A stretch of 56,083 bases of DNA from Planctomycetota bacterium (GCA_011321845.1 DROQ01000067.1:1-56083), one strand, 5' to 3'; positions 8,213 to 17,934 are shown, counted from the stretch's first letter. Program-made: numbers and translations. Notes: a model not told the origin generated them from the letters alone.

Positions 8213-11197
8213 CTACTGCCTCCAATAACTAGAGAGGACACGGACCCCGGGAACGGGGATGCTCCGCACCACATTGCCCGAGTCGATCTCCACAACGTCG
8301 ACCCTTCCGCTGTCCCCAAGGCCCACAAACATAAAGCGGGGGGTGACCGCCGGCGTAGGCTGTCCATTGATGAACTTGAAATGGCCCTTGCCGGAATGGT
8401 CCGCGTAGACCAGGTTCGAGATAAAGGTGCTGGCCACATCGGGATAGGCGCCGAAGTTGTTCATGTCGTCCATCGCAATATCCACGATGTCCTTGCCATT
8501 GAGTTTCTGCTTGGACTGGTCCGGATTCCCGAGGGAGCCCGTAATGGTCCAAACCTTCTGGCGGAAGGTCGGGGGAAGTGTGAACCCCCCGTTGCTGGCG
8601 TCGATGGGCTGAGATCCGGTCGGGCTCGAAGTGAGTTCGAGGTGGGACACCCTGGCGTTCCCCTCCGAGTCCTGGTGGGCCACCCAGCAGGCGGAAACCG
8701 CCGACCGGGGATCGGGCTGCAAAGTGGTGGCGTTCCGGAAATGGGCCTGTTCGGGAACCCCGATGATCTGGTCGAAACCGATCCCGTTGATTCCATCGGG
8801 GCCGGATTCATAGATCGAGACCCTTCCATCCTGGTTGAGGATGAAGGCGTAGTAGACACCCGAGTTGAACCCTACCCCCACTTGCCGCACCGCGACCGCG
8901 ACCTCCATCGGACCGTTCATCTGCCCGATCACGCTCTTGCGGAGCTTGAGGTCGGCCCCGTTGATGATGGAGATGGAATCGCCCAGGGAATTGCACACGA
9001 GGAGATCCTCCCCCTCAGGCTGCCAGGCGAGTCCGGTGGGACCGCGCCCCACCTTTTCCTCGTGGACCACCTGGTGGAAGGTCTTGGAGCCAGGATCGAT
9101 GTCGATGAAGGTCACCGAGTTCGCCGAAAAATTGCTGACGGCCAGCCGCTTCAGGTTGGGAGAGATCGCCATCGAGACGGGATCGGGAACCGAGATGGTC
9201 TCGATCAGGGTCATGCGGTTGCTGTTGAGCACCAGGATCCGCCTCTTTCCCCGGTCCAAGACATAGAGGAAATGGCCGATCTGCTGCCGACAGGCGTAGG
9301 CACAAAAAAGGATCGGGGGCTGGGGACTCCCCGGGGGAGGGTTGGGCCCAAAGAAGGTTCCTTGGAAGTTGGTGTGGAACACCCCCTTGTCCGGTCCGTC
9401 CGAGAAGGGATTGCCCTTGAGCAGGCGGTTGGTCGGACCCTGGACCTGGCACCCCGGCCCACCCATGTTCGCGACGGTCGGTTCCTCTCCGAAAATCGCC
9501 CTCGCGGGGTTGGGAGGAGGAAACTTGAGCTTGGGGGGATTGGGATGAGGGGCGACGCTGATGGAGTTTCCCCAGGCGTTCTGCGGAGAACGGGTGAAGG
9601 GGTTGACCTGGTTGGCCCGCGTCGCGAAGGGATTGACGTTTTCGTTGTTGAAGATCTTGTCCAGGGGCTGCCCGATCTGGATGTCCCCGATGTCCGTCAC
9701 AATCCCGGAGTCGATCAGCAGATCCTTGAGCCTGGAAGACTTGGTGAGAGTCAGGGCGCCCTCGCCCCCCCCATCCAGCTTGCTCTTGCCGGGCACGAGG
9801 TTGGGCAGGACACCAGGTGCTCCGACGTTCGGGTTCTTGGGGAAATGGGAAGTCTTGGGATCTCCGGTCCCCTGCCCGAAACCGTTCAGGTCAATCACCG
9901 AAACCCCGGTGTTGGAGCCCCCCCTCCCCACGTAGATCGCCTCCGGGGCGACGGGGGCGTTCACAAAGCCGGGTCCCTCGCCGGTAGTGAAGGTCGTGCT
10001 CGCAGTCGTCCCCACCGCGACGGAGTTCAGTCCGTTGATGGTGTTGTTCACGAGGATGGTGAAGGGCAGGAGGTCGGGGAGGGTGTAGGCGGGCCGGATG
10101 ACATAGTCCTGCAAGTTCCCGGGGGTCAGTGGATCCGCGTAATAGATCACAGGACTGACGGAGTTGGCCTGGGTCATATTGATCGTAATCCCCTTGGAAG
10201 CCGGGACCTTGTTGGTCGTCGAGAAGAAGGTTCCGACATCGGCGGGGTGAACCGGCTTGGTGAACTTGACGGAGATCGTTGTGGTGGGATCCACATCCAC
10301 CTTGCCTCCACCGGGGGAGATCTCGGGTTTGCCCTTCTTCACTCCCACCACCTCGGGGGCGATGGTGTCTGCCCCGACGGTCGTTGCGGTGGAAACCTCG
10401 AGGGTCAAGGGTTTGCCCCGGTAGTCCAGGACGGCCGAAGAGACCTGGATCTGGATGATCTTGCTCGTGGGGAAGGTTTCGAAGGTGCTCAGGTCTCCGT
10501 CGCTGTCGGGGACGAAGACAAAGGCCTTCTTGGACACAAGATCCTCGTCCTGGGTAAAGCCGAGCGGGAATCCGGTAGCCCGGCTGTCCACAACACTCAC
10601 ATTGCCGTCCTTGTCCGCCTTGACGGCTCGGACCAGCTTGAGATCCACCCCGGGGGTCGCGGGATCGTCATAGTAGGTGAAACCGCCGATAAAAGCCCTC
10701 CCCTTGACCATGCTGGTCGTCTCGGTAGCCGGGTCGAAACTGAGAACCTGGATCGAACCCTTCAGCCCCGAGTTGCCCTGGTCCGCGGCATCCGCCGAGA
10801 GAATGGACTCGAGGTCCAGGTCATGGCTGAAACTCAGAAGCAGGTATTGGTTCCCCGGGCTCCCGTTGGGCAGGATCGCCGTGCTGGGCCAGGTGGCGAC
10901 GGGAAGGACCCGGTTGGAGCCCTTCACATTGTCCCGGAGGTCATCCATCTTGGTGATGTTGATGATCTCGGTGGTCGGCCGCCCCTTGGAGTCCAGCTTG
11001 GTGATCCGGTAGGGATAAATCTGCCCTGCGCCCGTGGTCGCCAGACCCAGAGTGAAAGGGCCGCGGTTGTTCGGGTCGCCGGCCTGTCCACCGCTGCAGG
11101 CGGGGAGGCTGAGGAGGGCGATTCCGAGAAGACTTCCCAGCAAGAGGGTCCCCACCTTCGAAGATGCAGAACTCCAAGCGTCAGGTAATCCTTTCAT
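8213..11197 (-). CDS. Large lipoprotein, Ig-like plus beta-propeller (copy B)
   Basis: A 994-residue paralogue of the adjacent downstream protein, colinear over its whole length. The start ATG at 11197 follows a good Shine-Dalgarno sequence (AAAAAGGAAGACA). The signal peptide ends in a lipobox LLSLPAC. It has the same Ig-like stretch (VDPTTTISVKFTKPVHPADV), the same Pro/Asn-rich centre (NAWGNSISVAPHPNPPKL) and propeller strands such as GHFLYVLDRGKRRILVLNSN and GRGPTGLAWQPEGEDLLVCN. The gap to copy A is only 63 bases, so the pair is probably one transcript arising from the divergent region at 11198-11690. Function unknown; YVTN-type propeller lipoproteins are usually surface-exposed. Copy A and copy B differ at many scattered positions, so the duplication is old. 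Confidence 0.85.
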   Translation of the reverse strand: MKGLPDAWSSASSKVGTLLLGSLLGIALLSLPACSGGQAGDPNNRGPFTLGLATTGAGQIYPYRITKLDSKGRPTTEIINITKMDDLRDNVKGSNRVLPVATWPSTAILPNGSPGNQYLLLSFSHDLDLESILSADAADQGNSGLKGSIQVLSFDPATETTSMVKGRAFIGGFTYYDDPATPGVDLKLVRAVKADKDGNVSVVDSRATGFPLGFTQDEDLVSKKAFVFVPDSDGDLSTFETFPTSKIIQIQVSSAVLDYRGKPLTLEVSTATTVGADTIAPEVVGVKKGKPEISPGGGKVDVDPTTTISVKFTKPVHPADVGTFFSTTNKVPASKGITINMTQANSVSPVIYYADPLTPGNLQDYVIRPAYTLPDLLPFTILVNNTINGLNSVAVGTTASTTFTTGEGPGFVNAPVAPEAIYVGRGGSNTGVSVIDLNGFGQGTGDPKTSHFPKNPNVGAPGVLPNLVPGKSKLDGGGEGALTLTKSSRLKDLLIDSGIVTDIGDIQIGQPLDKIFNNENVNPFATRANQVNPFTRSPQNAWGNSISVAPHPNPPKLKFPPPNPARAIFGEEPTVANMGGPGCQVQGPTNRLLKGNPFSDGPDKGVFHTNFQGTFFGPNPPPGSPQPPILFCAYACRQQIGHFLYVLDRGKRRILVLNSNRMTLIETISVPDPVSMAISPNLKRLAVSNFSANSVTFIDIDPGSKTFHQVVHEEKVGRGPTGLAWQPEGEDLLVCNSLGDSISIINGADLKLRKSVIGQMNGPMEVAVAVRQVGVGFNSGVYYAFILNQDGRVSIYESGPDGINGIGFDQIIGVPEQAHFRNATTLQPDPRSAVSACWVAHQDSEGNARVSHLELTSSPTGSQPIDASNGGFTLPPTFRQKVWTITGSLGNPDQSKQKLNGKDIVDIAMDDMNNFGAYPDVASTFISNLVYADHSGKGHFKFINGQPTPAVTPRFMFVGLGDSGRVDVVEIDSGNVVRSIPVPGVRVLSSYWRQ

Positions 11198-11596
11198 TGT
11201 CTTCCTTTTTCCTTTGTGAGCAGGCTCCCCACCCTCCCGAGCCACCCTCCCGCGAGGGTTTCGGGCGCTGGAAAGCTACAAGCCAAAAGGTCATCACTTA
11301 GGGAGCGAACCCGACCCGAGCCGTTGGCACCACTCGAGGTTCCCTCCATCCGGGGCAAAGAGGTCCAAAACCATAACAGGGCCCCGGCCGAAAAGCCCGA
11401 GCAAACCGGACCCGGAGGCAGGGGAATATGGCTCCCCCTGCGGTTGGGGTGGCAAGGTCCATGCCGCATCCCCACCCATTTCCTCCAAAGAAGTATAACC
11501 CAGGCTGCGTCAAGGACTTGCCTCTTATTCCCCTGAGAGGCGGACCCTTCTCCCCTTCCCATGGGGCCCCGTCCCCTCCGGGCTTCGTGCGCGGGA

Positions 11597-11641
11597 GGCT
11601 TTTCCTTGTGCGGGAACGCACAAAAGGACCCGGAAAAAGCC
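11597..11641. other. Nested inverted repeat upstream of ruvB promoter
   Basis: An outer pair GGCTTTTCC / GGAAAAAGCC encloses a perfect inner pair TTGTGCG / CGCACAA (11606-11612 and 11617-11623) with a GGAA loop. It lies just upstream of the predicted ruvB promoter, so it would not be in the ruvB mRNA. It could be an operator, part of a small RNA, or the start of a leader read toward the lipoprotein genes. I cannot decide between these. Confidence 0.5.
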
Positions 11642-11655
11642 GCTGAGGAGGAGCT

Positions 11656-11684
11656 TTGGGAACGGCCCCTCCTTTGCGTATCAT
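11656..11684 (+). promoter_or_regulatory. Predicted sigma70-type promoter of ruvB
   Basis: A -35-like TTGGGA (11656-11661) and a -10-like TATCAT (11679-11684) are separated by exactly 17 bases. Transcription would begin about seven bases after the -10 box, at or next to the ruvB ATG at 11691, so the mRNA would be leaderless or nearly so. No Shine-Dalgarno sequence is needed or seen in that six-base gap. Confidence 0.5.
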
Positions 11685-11690
11685 GCGCCC

Positions 11691-12746
11691 ATGGAGAAGG
11701 AACGCCACCCACCCGAAATGCCCCTCGAGGGCGAACACGAACTCGACCGCGCCCTCCGACCCGCCAGCCTGGCCGAATTCACCGGGCAGGCCGAGCTGGT
11801 GGCCAACCTCAAGATCACCATCCAGGCGGCCCGGGAGCGGGGCGAGCCCCTCGACCACCTGCTTTTTTGCGGCCAGCCCGGCCTCGGAAAAACAACCCTT
11901 GCCTGGCTCCTGGCCAAGGAAATGGGCAGCGAAATCTTCGTCACCTCGGGTCCGGCCCTGGCCAGCCCCAAGGACCTCGTGGGCACCCTCACCCGTCTGG
12001 GGCGTGGGGACATCCTCTTTGTGGATGAGATCCACCGTCTTCCCCGCAGCGTCGAAGAGTTCCTCTACTCGGCCATGGAGGACCAGGCCATCGACATCAC
12101 GATCGACCAGGGGCCATCGGCCCGCTGCCTTCGCCTCAGCCTCCAGCCCTTCTCCCTGGTCGGCGCCACGACCCGGGAGGGCATGCTCGCCGCCCCCTTC
12201 CGAAGCCGCTTCGGCCTGGTCGAGCGCCTGGCCCCCTATCCCGTCGAGGACCTGGTATGCATCCTGCACCGGGCCGCCCAGTCCCTGGGTATCGGACTGG
12301 CAGAGGAGGCCGCGGTGGAAATGGCTGGGCGTTCCCGGGGCACGCCCCGCATCGCCCTGCGCCTCCTCCGGCGAATCCGGGACCGAGCCCAGGTCCAGGG
12401 AGAAGCGCGCATCGACCTTCCTCGCGCCCGGGAGGGGCTGAGAGCGCTGGGAATCGACGCCTTCGGCCTGGAACGCCTCGACCGGGAGCTGTTGATGGCC
12501 CTGATCGCACGGGGAGGGGGGCCTGTGGGTCTCAAAACGCTGGCAGCCTCCATCGGGGAAAGCGTGGAGACCATCGAAACGGTTTACGAGCCCTTTCTCC
12601 TGCGCCTCGGCTTTTTGAGCCGCACGCCCAGGGGAAGGGTGGCGACCCGGCGGGCCTTCGAGCACCTGGGGCAGCCCGTCCCCAGCACCTTCCAAACCCT
12701 GGCCCCCAAGCAGAAGGAGGGGATCCAGGAGGAGTTTGACTTCTGA
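11691..12746 (+). CDS. ruvB: Holliday junction branch migration ATPase RuvB
   Basis: RuvB is the hexameric AAA+ motor that drives branch migration at Holliday junctions with RuvA. The 351-residue product has RuvB landmarks in order: LRPASLAEFTGQ (about 22-33), Walker A GQPGLGKTT (61-69; Gln where most RuvB have Pro), Walker B ILFVDEIHRLP (108-118), the EDQAIDITIDQGPSAR beta-hairpin, the Arg-finger segment FRSRFG and the winged-helix signature GRVATRRAFEHLG near the C-terminus. ruvA and ruvC are not adjacent. A promoter ends six bases before the ATG. Downstream, spoIID begins 59 bases after the stop. Confidence 0.97.
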   Translation: MEKERHPPEMPLEGEHELDRALRPASLAEFTGQAELVANLKITIQAARERGEPLDHLLFCGQPGLGKTTLAWLLAKEMGSEIFVTSGPALASPKDLVGTLTRLGRGDILFVDEIHRLPRSVEEFLYSAMEDQAIDITIDQGPSARCLRLSLQPFSLVGATTREGMLAAPFRSRFGLVERLAPYPVEDLVCILHRAAQSLGIGLAEEAAVEMAGRSRGTPRIALRLLRRIRDRAQVQGEARIDLPRAREGLRALGIDAFGLERLDRELLMALIARGGGPVGLKTLAASIGESVETIETVYEPFLLRLGFLSRTPRGRVATRRAFEHLGQPVPSTFQTLAPKQKEGIQEEFDF

Positions 12747-12805
12747 GGCTTCCCGCCGAAATCCTCCGGGGAACAAAGAAGCCCGATGGGCCGGAAGGAA
12801 AGAGC

Positions 12806-13981
12806 GTGGGGCTCAAGATCGGCATCGCCCTGGGTCTCGGGATCGTGCTGCTCCTGCTCGCGCAGGGGCTCTCTCTCCTTTTCGGTCCCAAGGCCCGGGC
12901 GGCGGAGCGGAGCCGCATCCGGGTGCGCCTCTGCAGAGAGATCCGGGCACTGCGCTTCGAGGGTCCCGAACTCTGGATCGACGGACTTCGCCGCTACCTC
13001 CAGCCTGCCACCGGAGGACTCGCCATCCTGGTCGAAGAAGCCAAGAAAGAAGGTGCTCCCCCCGGCCTCCGCATCGAGAACGGTGGGCAGGAATACCGCC
13101 TCCCACTCGCTTCGCTGCACTTGCAATGGAAGGGTCCTGCCAGGATCCGCCTGGGCAAGGAGAAAACGTGGCGCCGCCTCTTTGGCTCCTTGCAGCTCCT
13201 GCGACGGGGAGGTGGCTGGGTCCCCAACCTCCGTATCGACATGGAACTCTATCTGAGCGGGGTCCTCCACGAGGAGATGGGGGCACATTTTCCCCTTGAG
13301 GCGCTGCGTGCCCAGGCCATCGCTGCACGCTCCTACGCCCTCAGTTGCATCGCCCGCTCAGGGAGCAGGAGTTTCGACCTCTACGGGGACGATCGCAGCC
13401 AGGTCTTTCATGAAGTCTCGGAGGAACCCAGGATTCTCGAGGCCATTCGCCTCAGCCTGGGGCAAACCCTCACCTACGGGGGATCCACGCTGAGAGCCTA
13501 CTACCACTCGACCTGCGGAGGGAGAACGAGGGACGGCTACCTGCGCTTTCGGGATGTGCCGCGTGATGCCCTTCCACCGGTGGTCTGTGACTTTTGCAAA
13601 GCGAGCCCCCTCTACCGATGGACCCGCAAGATCCCTAAGAAGGCGCTCCAAGGCGCGGGGATCGCGGTGCGCGGCGAAACCCCGGGTTTCGAAGTCCTCC
13701 AGCGTTCTCCCCGGGGGGACTGGGAGCGCCTCCGCATCAAGGGGGGAGGCCGAACCTCCGCCCCCTTTTCGGCGCGCCTCCTCCGCAAGCTCGGCTCCCT
13801 TCCCTCTCTCTGGATCCAAAGCCAGACCTACCGCAAGGGCGTCTTCGTCCTCAGAGGGCGGGGGTTCGGACACGGGGTGGGCCTTTGCCAATGGGGTGCC
13901 CGTGGTCAGGCCCTGTTGGGCCGGAGCGCCAAGGAGATTCTTTCCTTCTATTTTCCTCGCGCCAAACTGCGCATCCCCTGA
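12806..13981 (+). CDS. SpoIID/LytB-family peptidoglycan glycosidase
   Basis: A 391-residue predicted exported protein with the SpoIID domain. SpoIID in Bacillus is a lytic transglycosylase acting on glycan stripped of stem peptides; the domain is also common in non-sporulating bacteria. The N-terminus is a signal anchor (IGIALGLGIVLLLLAQGLSL). Conserved segments are LEALRAQAIAARSYALS, YHSTCGGRTRD and, near the C-terminus, GFGHGVGLCQWGARGQALLG, all diagnostic. A Cys pair VVCDFCKASP lies in the middle. I chose GTG at 12806 because GGAAGGAAAG precedes it at the right spacing. It sits between ruvB and tgt on the same strand. There is no sign of sporulation genes nearby, so a role in cell-wall remodelling is the likelier reading. 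Confidence 0.9.
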   Translation: MGLKIGIALGLGIVLLLLAQGLSLLFGPKARAAERSRIRVRLCREIRALRFEGPELWIDGLRRYLQPATGGLAILVEEAKKEGAPPGLRIENGGQEYRLPLASLHLQWKGPARIRLGKEKTWRRLFGSLQLLRRGGGWVPNLRIDMELYLSGVLHEEMGAHFPLEALRAQAIAARSYALSCIARSGSRSFDLYGDDRSQVFHEVSEEPRILEAIRLSLGQTLTYGGSTLRAYYHSTCGGRTRDGYLRFRDVPRDALPPVVCDFCKASPLYRWTRKIPKKALQGAGIAVRGETPGFEVLQRSPRGDWERLRIKGGGRTSAPFSARLLRKLGSLPSLWIQSQTYRKGVFVLRGRGFGHGVGLCQWGARGQALLGRSAKEILSFYFPRAKLRIP

Positions 13982-14077
13982 GGGGAATCTCCGGAGACCA
14001 CCTCCGGTGACCCTCTCGGATGCCAGGAAAGGAGCAAAGGGAAGACCCCACTGGGATTCCTCGAACAAGAGAACCGA

Positions 14078-15286
14078 ATGGAAGCGAACATGGATGACAC
14101 CAACGTGGACATGGGCTTCAGCCTCTTACGCGGAGAAAGAACGGGACCAAGACGCGGGAGCTATCAGACCCCCCATGGCAGCTTCGAAACTCCTTGCTTC
14201 GCCCCCGTAGGAACCCTGGCATCGGTCAAGGGCCTCCTTCCCTCCCAGGTGCGGGAGGCCGGGGCCGAACTCATCCTCGCCAACACCTACCACCTGGCGC
14301 TCCGGCCGGGGGAGGAAGTGGTTCGGGCGGCCGGGGGGCTGCATGACTTCATGCGCTGGGACGGTCCCATCCTGACCGATTCGGGGGGCTTCCAGGTCTT
14401 CTCTCTGGAGGGCCTGCGCAGAGTCGATGACTCGGGGGTCTACTTCGCAGGCTCCCAGAGCGGCAAAGCCCTCTTTCTGGATCCCAAGGAAGCCCTGCGA
14501 ATCCAACGCGACCTGGGCTCGGACATTGCGATGGTCCTGGACGAGTGCCCCCCGGCGGGGGCTCCGAGAAAACAGGTGCAGGAGGCCACGAGGCGAACGC
14601 TGCTCTGGGCGAAGGAAGCCGCCCGGGTCCATCAGCAGTGGGGAGGCCTAGCGCGGGGCCAGGCCGTCTTCGGCATCGTCCAGGGAGGGCTCTTCGCGGA
14701 CCTCCGGCGGGAATGCGCCGAGGCGATCCGGGAACTGCCCTTCGACGGGATCGCCATCGGGGGCGTCTCCGTCGGAGAGCCCAAGCCTGAAATGTATCGC
14801 GTGGTAGAAGAGACGGTCCCCCTCCTCCCGGCGGAGAGGATCCGCTACCTGATGGGGATCGGTGACCCCGACGACCTCTTCGAAGCCGTGCTCAGGGGTA
14901 TCGACATGTTCGACTGCGTCTCCCCCACCCGCCATGGACGCAACAACCTCCTCTACGTCCCCGAAGGGCGCATCAAGATCCGAAACGCCATCTACAAAAA
15001 GGACCTGAGACCCATCCAGGAAGGCTGTCCCTGCCCATGCTGCCGGGATTTCAGCAGGGCCTACCTCCGCCATCTCGCCCTCGCCAAGGAGATCCTGGGA
15101 GGGATCCTGCAGAGCCTGCACAACCTCACTTTCCTGGAAATCCTCATGCGGGAACTGCGGGAGCGGATCCAGGAAGGATGGACCCCGACCGCCCTGAGAG
15201 AATGGTTTCGGCTCCATTACCCCGGTTGGGGAAGGGGGTTCGACCCCCAGAATCCGGAATCGCCCATCTTGGGTCGATCCAGGTAA
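14078..15286 (+). CDS. tgt: tRNA-guanine transglycosylase
   Basis: Tgt swaps guanine 34 for preQ1 in tRNAs with GUN anticodons, a step of queuosine synthesis. The 402-residue product shows LANTYHLALRPG (68-79), the active-site segment LTDSGGFQVFSL (99-110, with Asp101), GIAIGGVSVGEP, YLMGIGDPDDL, MFDCVSPTRHGRN with the second catalytic Asp, and the zinc site CPCPCC followed by FSRAYLRHL. Its length is slightly above the family average because of a short N-terminal extension; an in-frame ATG at 14090, preceded by GGAAGCGAAC, is an alternative start. The usual neighbours queA and yajC are absent. Confidence 0.97.
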   Translation: MEANMDDTNVDMGFSLLRGERTGPRRGSYQTPHGSFETPCFAPVGTLASVKGLLPSQVREAGAELILANTYHLALRPGEEVVRAAGGLHDFMRWDGPILTDSGGFQVFSLEGLRRVDDSGVYFAGSQSGKALFLDPKEALRIQRDLGSDIAMVLDECPPAGAPRKQVQEATRRTLLWAKEAARVHQQWGGLARGQAVFGIVQGGLFADLRRECAEAIRELPFDGIAIGGVSVGEPKPEMYRVVEETVPLLPAERIRYLMGIGDPDDLFEAVLRGIDMFDCVSPTRHGRNNLLYVPEGRIKIRNAIYKKDLRPIQEGCPCPCCRDFSRAYLRHLALAKEILGGILQSLHNLTFLEILMRELRERIQEGWTPTALREWFRLHYPGWGRGFDPQNPESPILGRSR

Positions 15287-15323
15287 AGGAAGCTCTCGCA
15301 AGAAGCCGAAAGGCATAAACGTG

Positions 15324-15365
15324 CCAATGTTTCCTAGGAAGGGGAAATCCCTGGGAAGACATTGG
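15324..15365. other. Inverted repeat downstream of tgt
   Basis: CCAATGTTTCC (15324-15334) pairs with GGAAGACATTGG (15354-15365) apart from one extra G, across a loop of about 19 bases. It sits in the 209-base gap between tgt and the chemoreceptor. There is no U-rich tract, so it is not a classical terminator. It could be an operator or an mRNA hairpin. I see no gene in this gap. Confidence 0.4.
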
Positions 15366-15495
15366 TCCTCGAGACCCATGGATTTCGGGTCGAACCAAAG
15401 GATTCAGGATCTCGAAAGCATTGGACGACAGCTTTTTCCCCGAGAAAAGGTTCTTCGAGCCTTCGAACGTTTTGGAAAACAAATCGAGACACAGC

Positions 15496-17880
15496 ATGGC
15501 CATTCTCAATTCCTTCAAAATGAAGATTCTCCTGGGAGCAGGACTTTGCCTCTTTTTATTGGCAACCGCCCTGATGCGAAGCAGTTCCCAAACCCTGGAA
15601 GAAATCTCCCGTTCCCATGCACAGTCCCAACTGGACCAGGTCCTTCAGACCGAGGCCACGCGGGTGCAAAGGGAAATCGAGACCACGCATGCGGTCTTGC
15701 GGAACCTCCAGCAAACCTTTGAAACCGCGGTGGACGATTCCAACCAATTCGAGTTGGATCGGGAATCCGCCATCGCTTTCCTCCGGGCGACCCTGGAGAC
15801 GCTTCCCCATGCCAGGAGCATCTTTTCCGTCTGGGAGAGGGACGCCTTCGATGAACTGGACGGGCTCTTCAAGGGAAAGAAGGGGGCCGGACCGGAGGGT
15901 CGTTTCGCGACCTATTGGACGAGGAAGCAGGAAGGAACTCTCAAGCTGGGAGGTTTCACTGCATCCCAACTCGCCTCGGAAATGCCATATGTTTCGGATC
16001 TCAGGGCCCATCCAGACAAAAAAGCCTTCCTCGGTTTTCCACGCCTCCAGGATTGGGAGGGCAAAACCCAATTCCTCATCACCCTCGCCATTCCTCTCTT
16101 CCGGAATGGAAGCTTCCAGGGAATCGTGGGAGCGGACCTCGGCCTCAGCTCCATCCAGCAGCATTTCGACCGGGAAAAAGCCTTTTCCGGCAAGATCCGC
16201 CTGACTCTCAGCGATTCCCAAGGAAATCTCATCGCTGGGACCGGCCTTGCATCGCAGCGCGGCCAACCCAAGGGAGCGAGCCTCGCCTCAACCGGGGAAG
16301 AAACAAGCACCAAAACCCTCCAGATCTCCCTTCTTCCCGGGCTGCCGGGTTGGAACCTGCAGGGCAGCGTTCCCAACCAGGTGATCTTTGCCCACAAGAC
16401 GGAGATGGAAGCGAGCCAGCGAAACACCGCGGTCCTTTGGACTCTGCTTTGCCTTGGGCTGCTTTGGGGGCTCGCCTGGCTCATCAGCAAACCCATCACC
16501 CAGTTCCGCAAGGCCTTGAAACGCGTGGAGGAAGGGGAACTCAACCTGACCCTTCCCGTCAAGGGCAGGGATGAATTCTCCCAGCTAGCGAGCGCCTTCA
16601 ACAGCACGGTCGAGAGCCTTCGGAACATGTTGCTGGGCATCAAGGATGGAACGAACAGCCTGGCCGAAGCATCCGCCGACCTCTCGGCCACCTCCAAGCT
16701 GCTTTCCTCCAACGCGGATGATACGACTCATAAATCCTCCTCGGTCGCCGCGGCAGCCGAAGAACTCTCGGTCAACCTCAGCCAGATGTCCGATTCCACC
16801 GCCGAGGCGGCGGAACGGTCCCGGGCGATCCACAACGCAACTTCCGAGATCACTCAGAGCACCGAAGAGATCCGGGTCAACGCCGACAACGCCAGGGATG
16901 TCGCTTCTCAAGCCGCTTCCCTGGTCTCGGAAAGCAACAGGCGCATCATCGAGCTTGGCCGTGCCGCGGATGAAATCGGCAAGGTCATCGACCTGATCCA
17001 GGAGATCTCCGAACAAACCAACCTTCTGGCCCTCAACGCCACCATCGAAGCGGCGAGAGCGGGCGAGGCCGGGAAAGGGTTCGCCGTCGTGGCGAACGAG
17101 GTCAAGGAATTGGCCAAGGAATCCTCCACGGCCGCCGAAAGCATCCGTGAGAGAATCGAACACATCCAATCCTCCACCAACCTGGTGACGGAAGGGATCC
17201 AACAGTTCGATGAAGTCATCGGACAAATCAACGACCTGTCCCGGACCATCGGGCAATCGGTGGAAAACCAGCAGGTCAAGACCATGGAGATCGTGGACCA
17301 GATCGGGATGACTTCTCAAGCCATCGAAGCGGTCAACCACAGTGTCAAAGAATCCGCCGAAGCAGGAAAGGAGATCGCCGAATCCATCACCCGAGTGGAC
17401 CAGGCAGCCCGGGAATTCACCAAGGGGGCCAAGTCCACACAAACCGTTGGATTGGGCCTCTCCTCCATCAGCGAAAAACTCCAATCCAACATCGGGAAGT
17501 TCCATGTGGACGACAAGGTATTCGACTCCGCTCCCATCAAAGCGGCCCACAACATCTGGAAGGCACGCCTGGGTGAACTGATCGACGGCAACCTCGCCCT
17601 CAATCCGGCAGAGATCAGCAGCCACAGGGATTGCGCTTTTGGGAAATGGTACTTCGGGGAGGGAATGGAGAAATATGGCAGTCACCCCGTCTTTGTGGAG
17701 ATCAACGAATGGCATGAAAAGGTCCATGAGACCGCCAGGGCGATCGCACAGAAAATGGAAGACCTGGACAAGTCAGGAGCCATCCAGCTCTATTCCGGTT
17801 TCCTGGAATTGACCCGAAACCTCTTCCGCCTCCTCGATGAACTCGAGGAATTCGCCAACAACGAGGCGGCGAACACCTAA
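15496..17880 (+). CDS. Methyl-accepting chemotaxis protein with C-terminal CZB domain
   Basis: A 794-residue transmembrane chemoreceptor. Layout: TM1 at about 9-26, a periplasmic sensor region of about 280 residues that looks like a Cache-type domain ([20 protein letters not shown] at 193-212 matches its typical strand pattern), TM2 at about 312-331, HAMP, then a long coiled coil with the signalling tip [20 protein letters not shown] (503-522). The C-terminus carries a chemoreceptor zinc-binding (CZB) domain: a His in KAAHNIW, then [19 protein letters not shown] and EWHEKVH supply the His and Cys ligands. CZB domains bind zinc and have been linked to zinc and oxidant sensing. The ATG at 15496 was chosen over a TTG at 15421 because it opens directly into TM1. 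No other che genes are near. The next gene is a secreted rhodanese. Confidence 0.94.
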   Translation: MAILNSFKMKILLGAGLCLFLLATALMRSSSQTLEEISRSHAQSQLDQVLQTEATRVQREIETTHAVLRNLQQTFETAVDDSNQFELDRESAIAFLRATLETLPHARSIFSVWERDAFDELDGLFKGKKGAGPEGRFATYWTRKQEGTLKLGGFTASQLASEMPYVSDLRAHPDKKAFLGFPRLQDWEGKTQFLITLAIPLFRNGSFQGIVGADLGLSSIQQHFDREKAFSGKIRLTLSDSQGNLIAGTGLASQRGQPKGASLASTGEETSTKTLQISLLPGLPGWNLQGSVPNQVIFAHKTEMEASQRNTAVLWTLLCLGLLWGLAWLISKPITQFRKALKRVEEGELNLTLPVKGRDEFSQLASAFNSTVESLRNMLLGIKDGTNSLAEASADLSATSKLLSSNADDTTHKSSSVAAAAEELSVNLSQMSDSTAEAAERSRAIHNATSEITQSTEEIRVNADNARDVASQAASLVSESNRRIIELGRAADEIGKVIDLIQEISEQTNLLALNATIEAARAGEAGKGFAVVANEVKELAKESSTAAESIRERIEHIQSSTNLVTEGIQQFDEVIGQINDLSRTIGQSVENQQVKTMEIVDQIGMTSQAIEAVNHSVKESAEAGKEIAESITRVDQAAREFTKGAKSTQTVGLGLSSISEKLQSNIGKFHVDDKVFDSAPIKAAHNIWKARLGELIDGNLALNPAEISSHRDCAFGKWYFGEGMEKYGSHPVFVEINEWHEKVHETARAIAQKMEDLDKSGAIQLYSGFLELTRNLFRLLDELEEFANNEAANT

Positions 17881-17906
17881 TCGGTCCGATTCAGAATTTT
17901 TGAAAC

Positions 17907-17924
17907 CCTTTTGTATGGAAAAGG
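17907..17924 (+). promoter_or_regulatory. Small hairpin in the leader of the rhodanese gene
   Basis: CCTTTT and AAAAGG pair across a GTATGG loop in the 54-base gap after the chemoreceptor stop. The right arm lies about ten bases before the rhodanese start, so the hairpin could affect translation. Pairing is only six mostly A-T base pairs, so this is weak. Confidence 0.25.
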
Positions 17925-17934
17925 TTGGAAAGCA

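Larger units (their letters stand above)
11198..11690. other. Divergent intergenic region between lipoprotein pair and ruvB
   Basis: This 493-base stretch separates the two divergent transcripts and shows no convincing gene on either strand. On the lipoprotein side there are direct repeats of CCACCCTCCCG with a small dyad ACCCTC-CCGC-GAGGGT near 11244-11259, which would fall in the 5' leader. On the ruvB side are a nested hairpin (11597-11641) and a promoter (11656-11684), listed separately. Short open frames here have no recognisable product and I leave them out. Confidence 0.6.

Noticed and set aside
5132-11188. A 2,018-codon open frame on the plus strand spanning both lipoprotein genes
   Set aside because: It is antisense to two genes with signal peptides, lipoboxes and recognisable domains. 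Its product is a Gly/Asp/His/Arg-rich composition artefact of GC-rich codons, with no start signal.
11490-11514. Minus-strand promoter TTGACG ... TATACT before the lipoprotein genes
   Set aside because: Both boxes are good, but only 10 bases separate them, far too short for a sigma70-type promoter.
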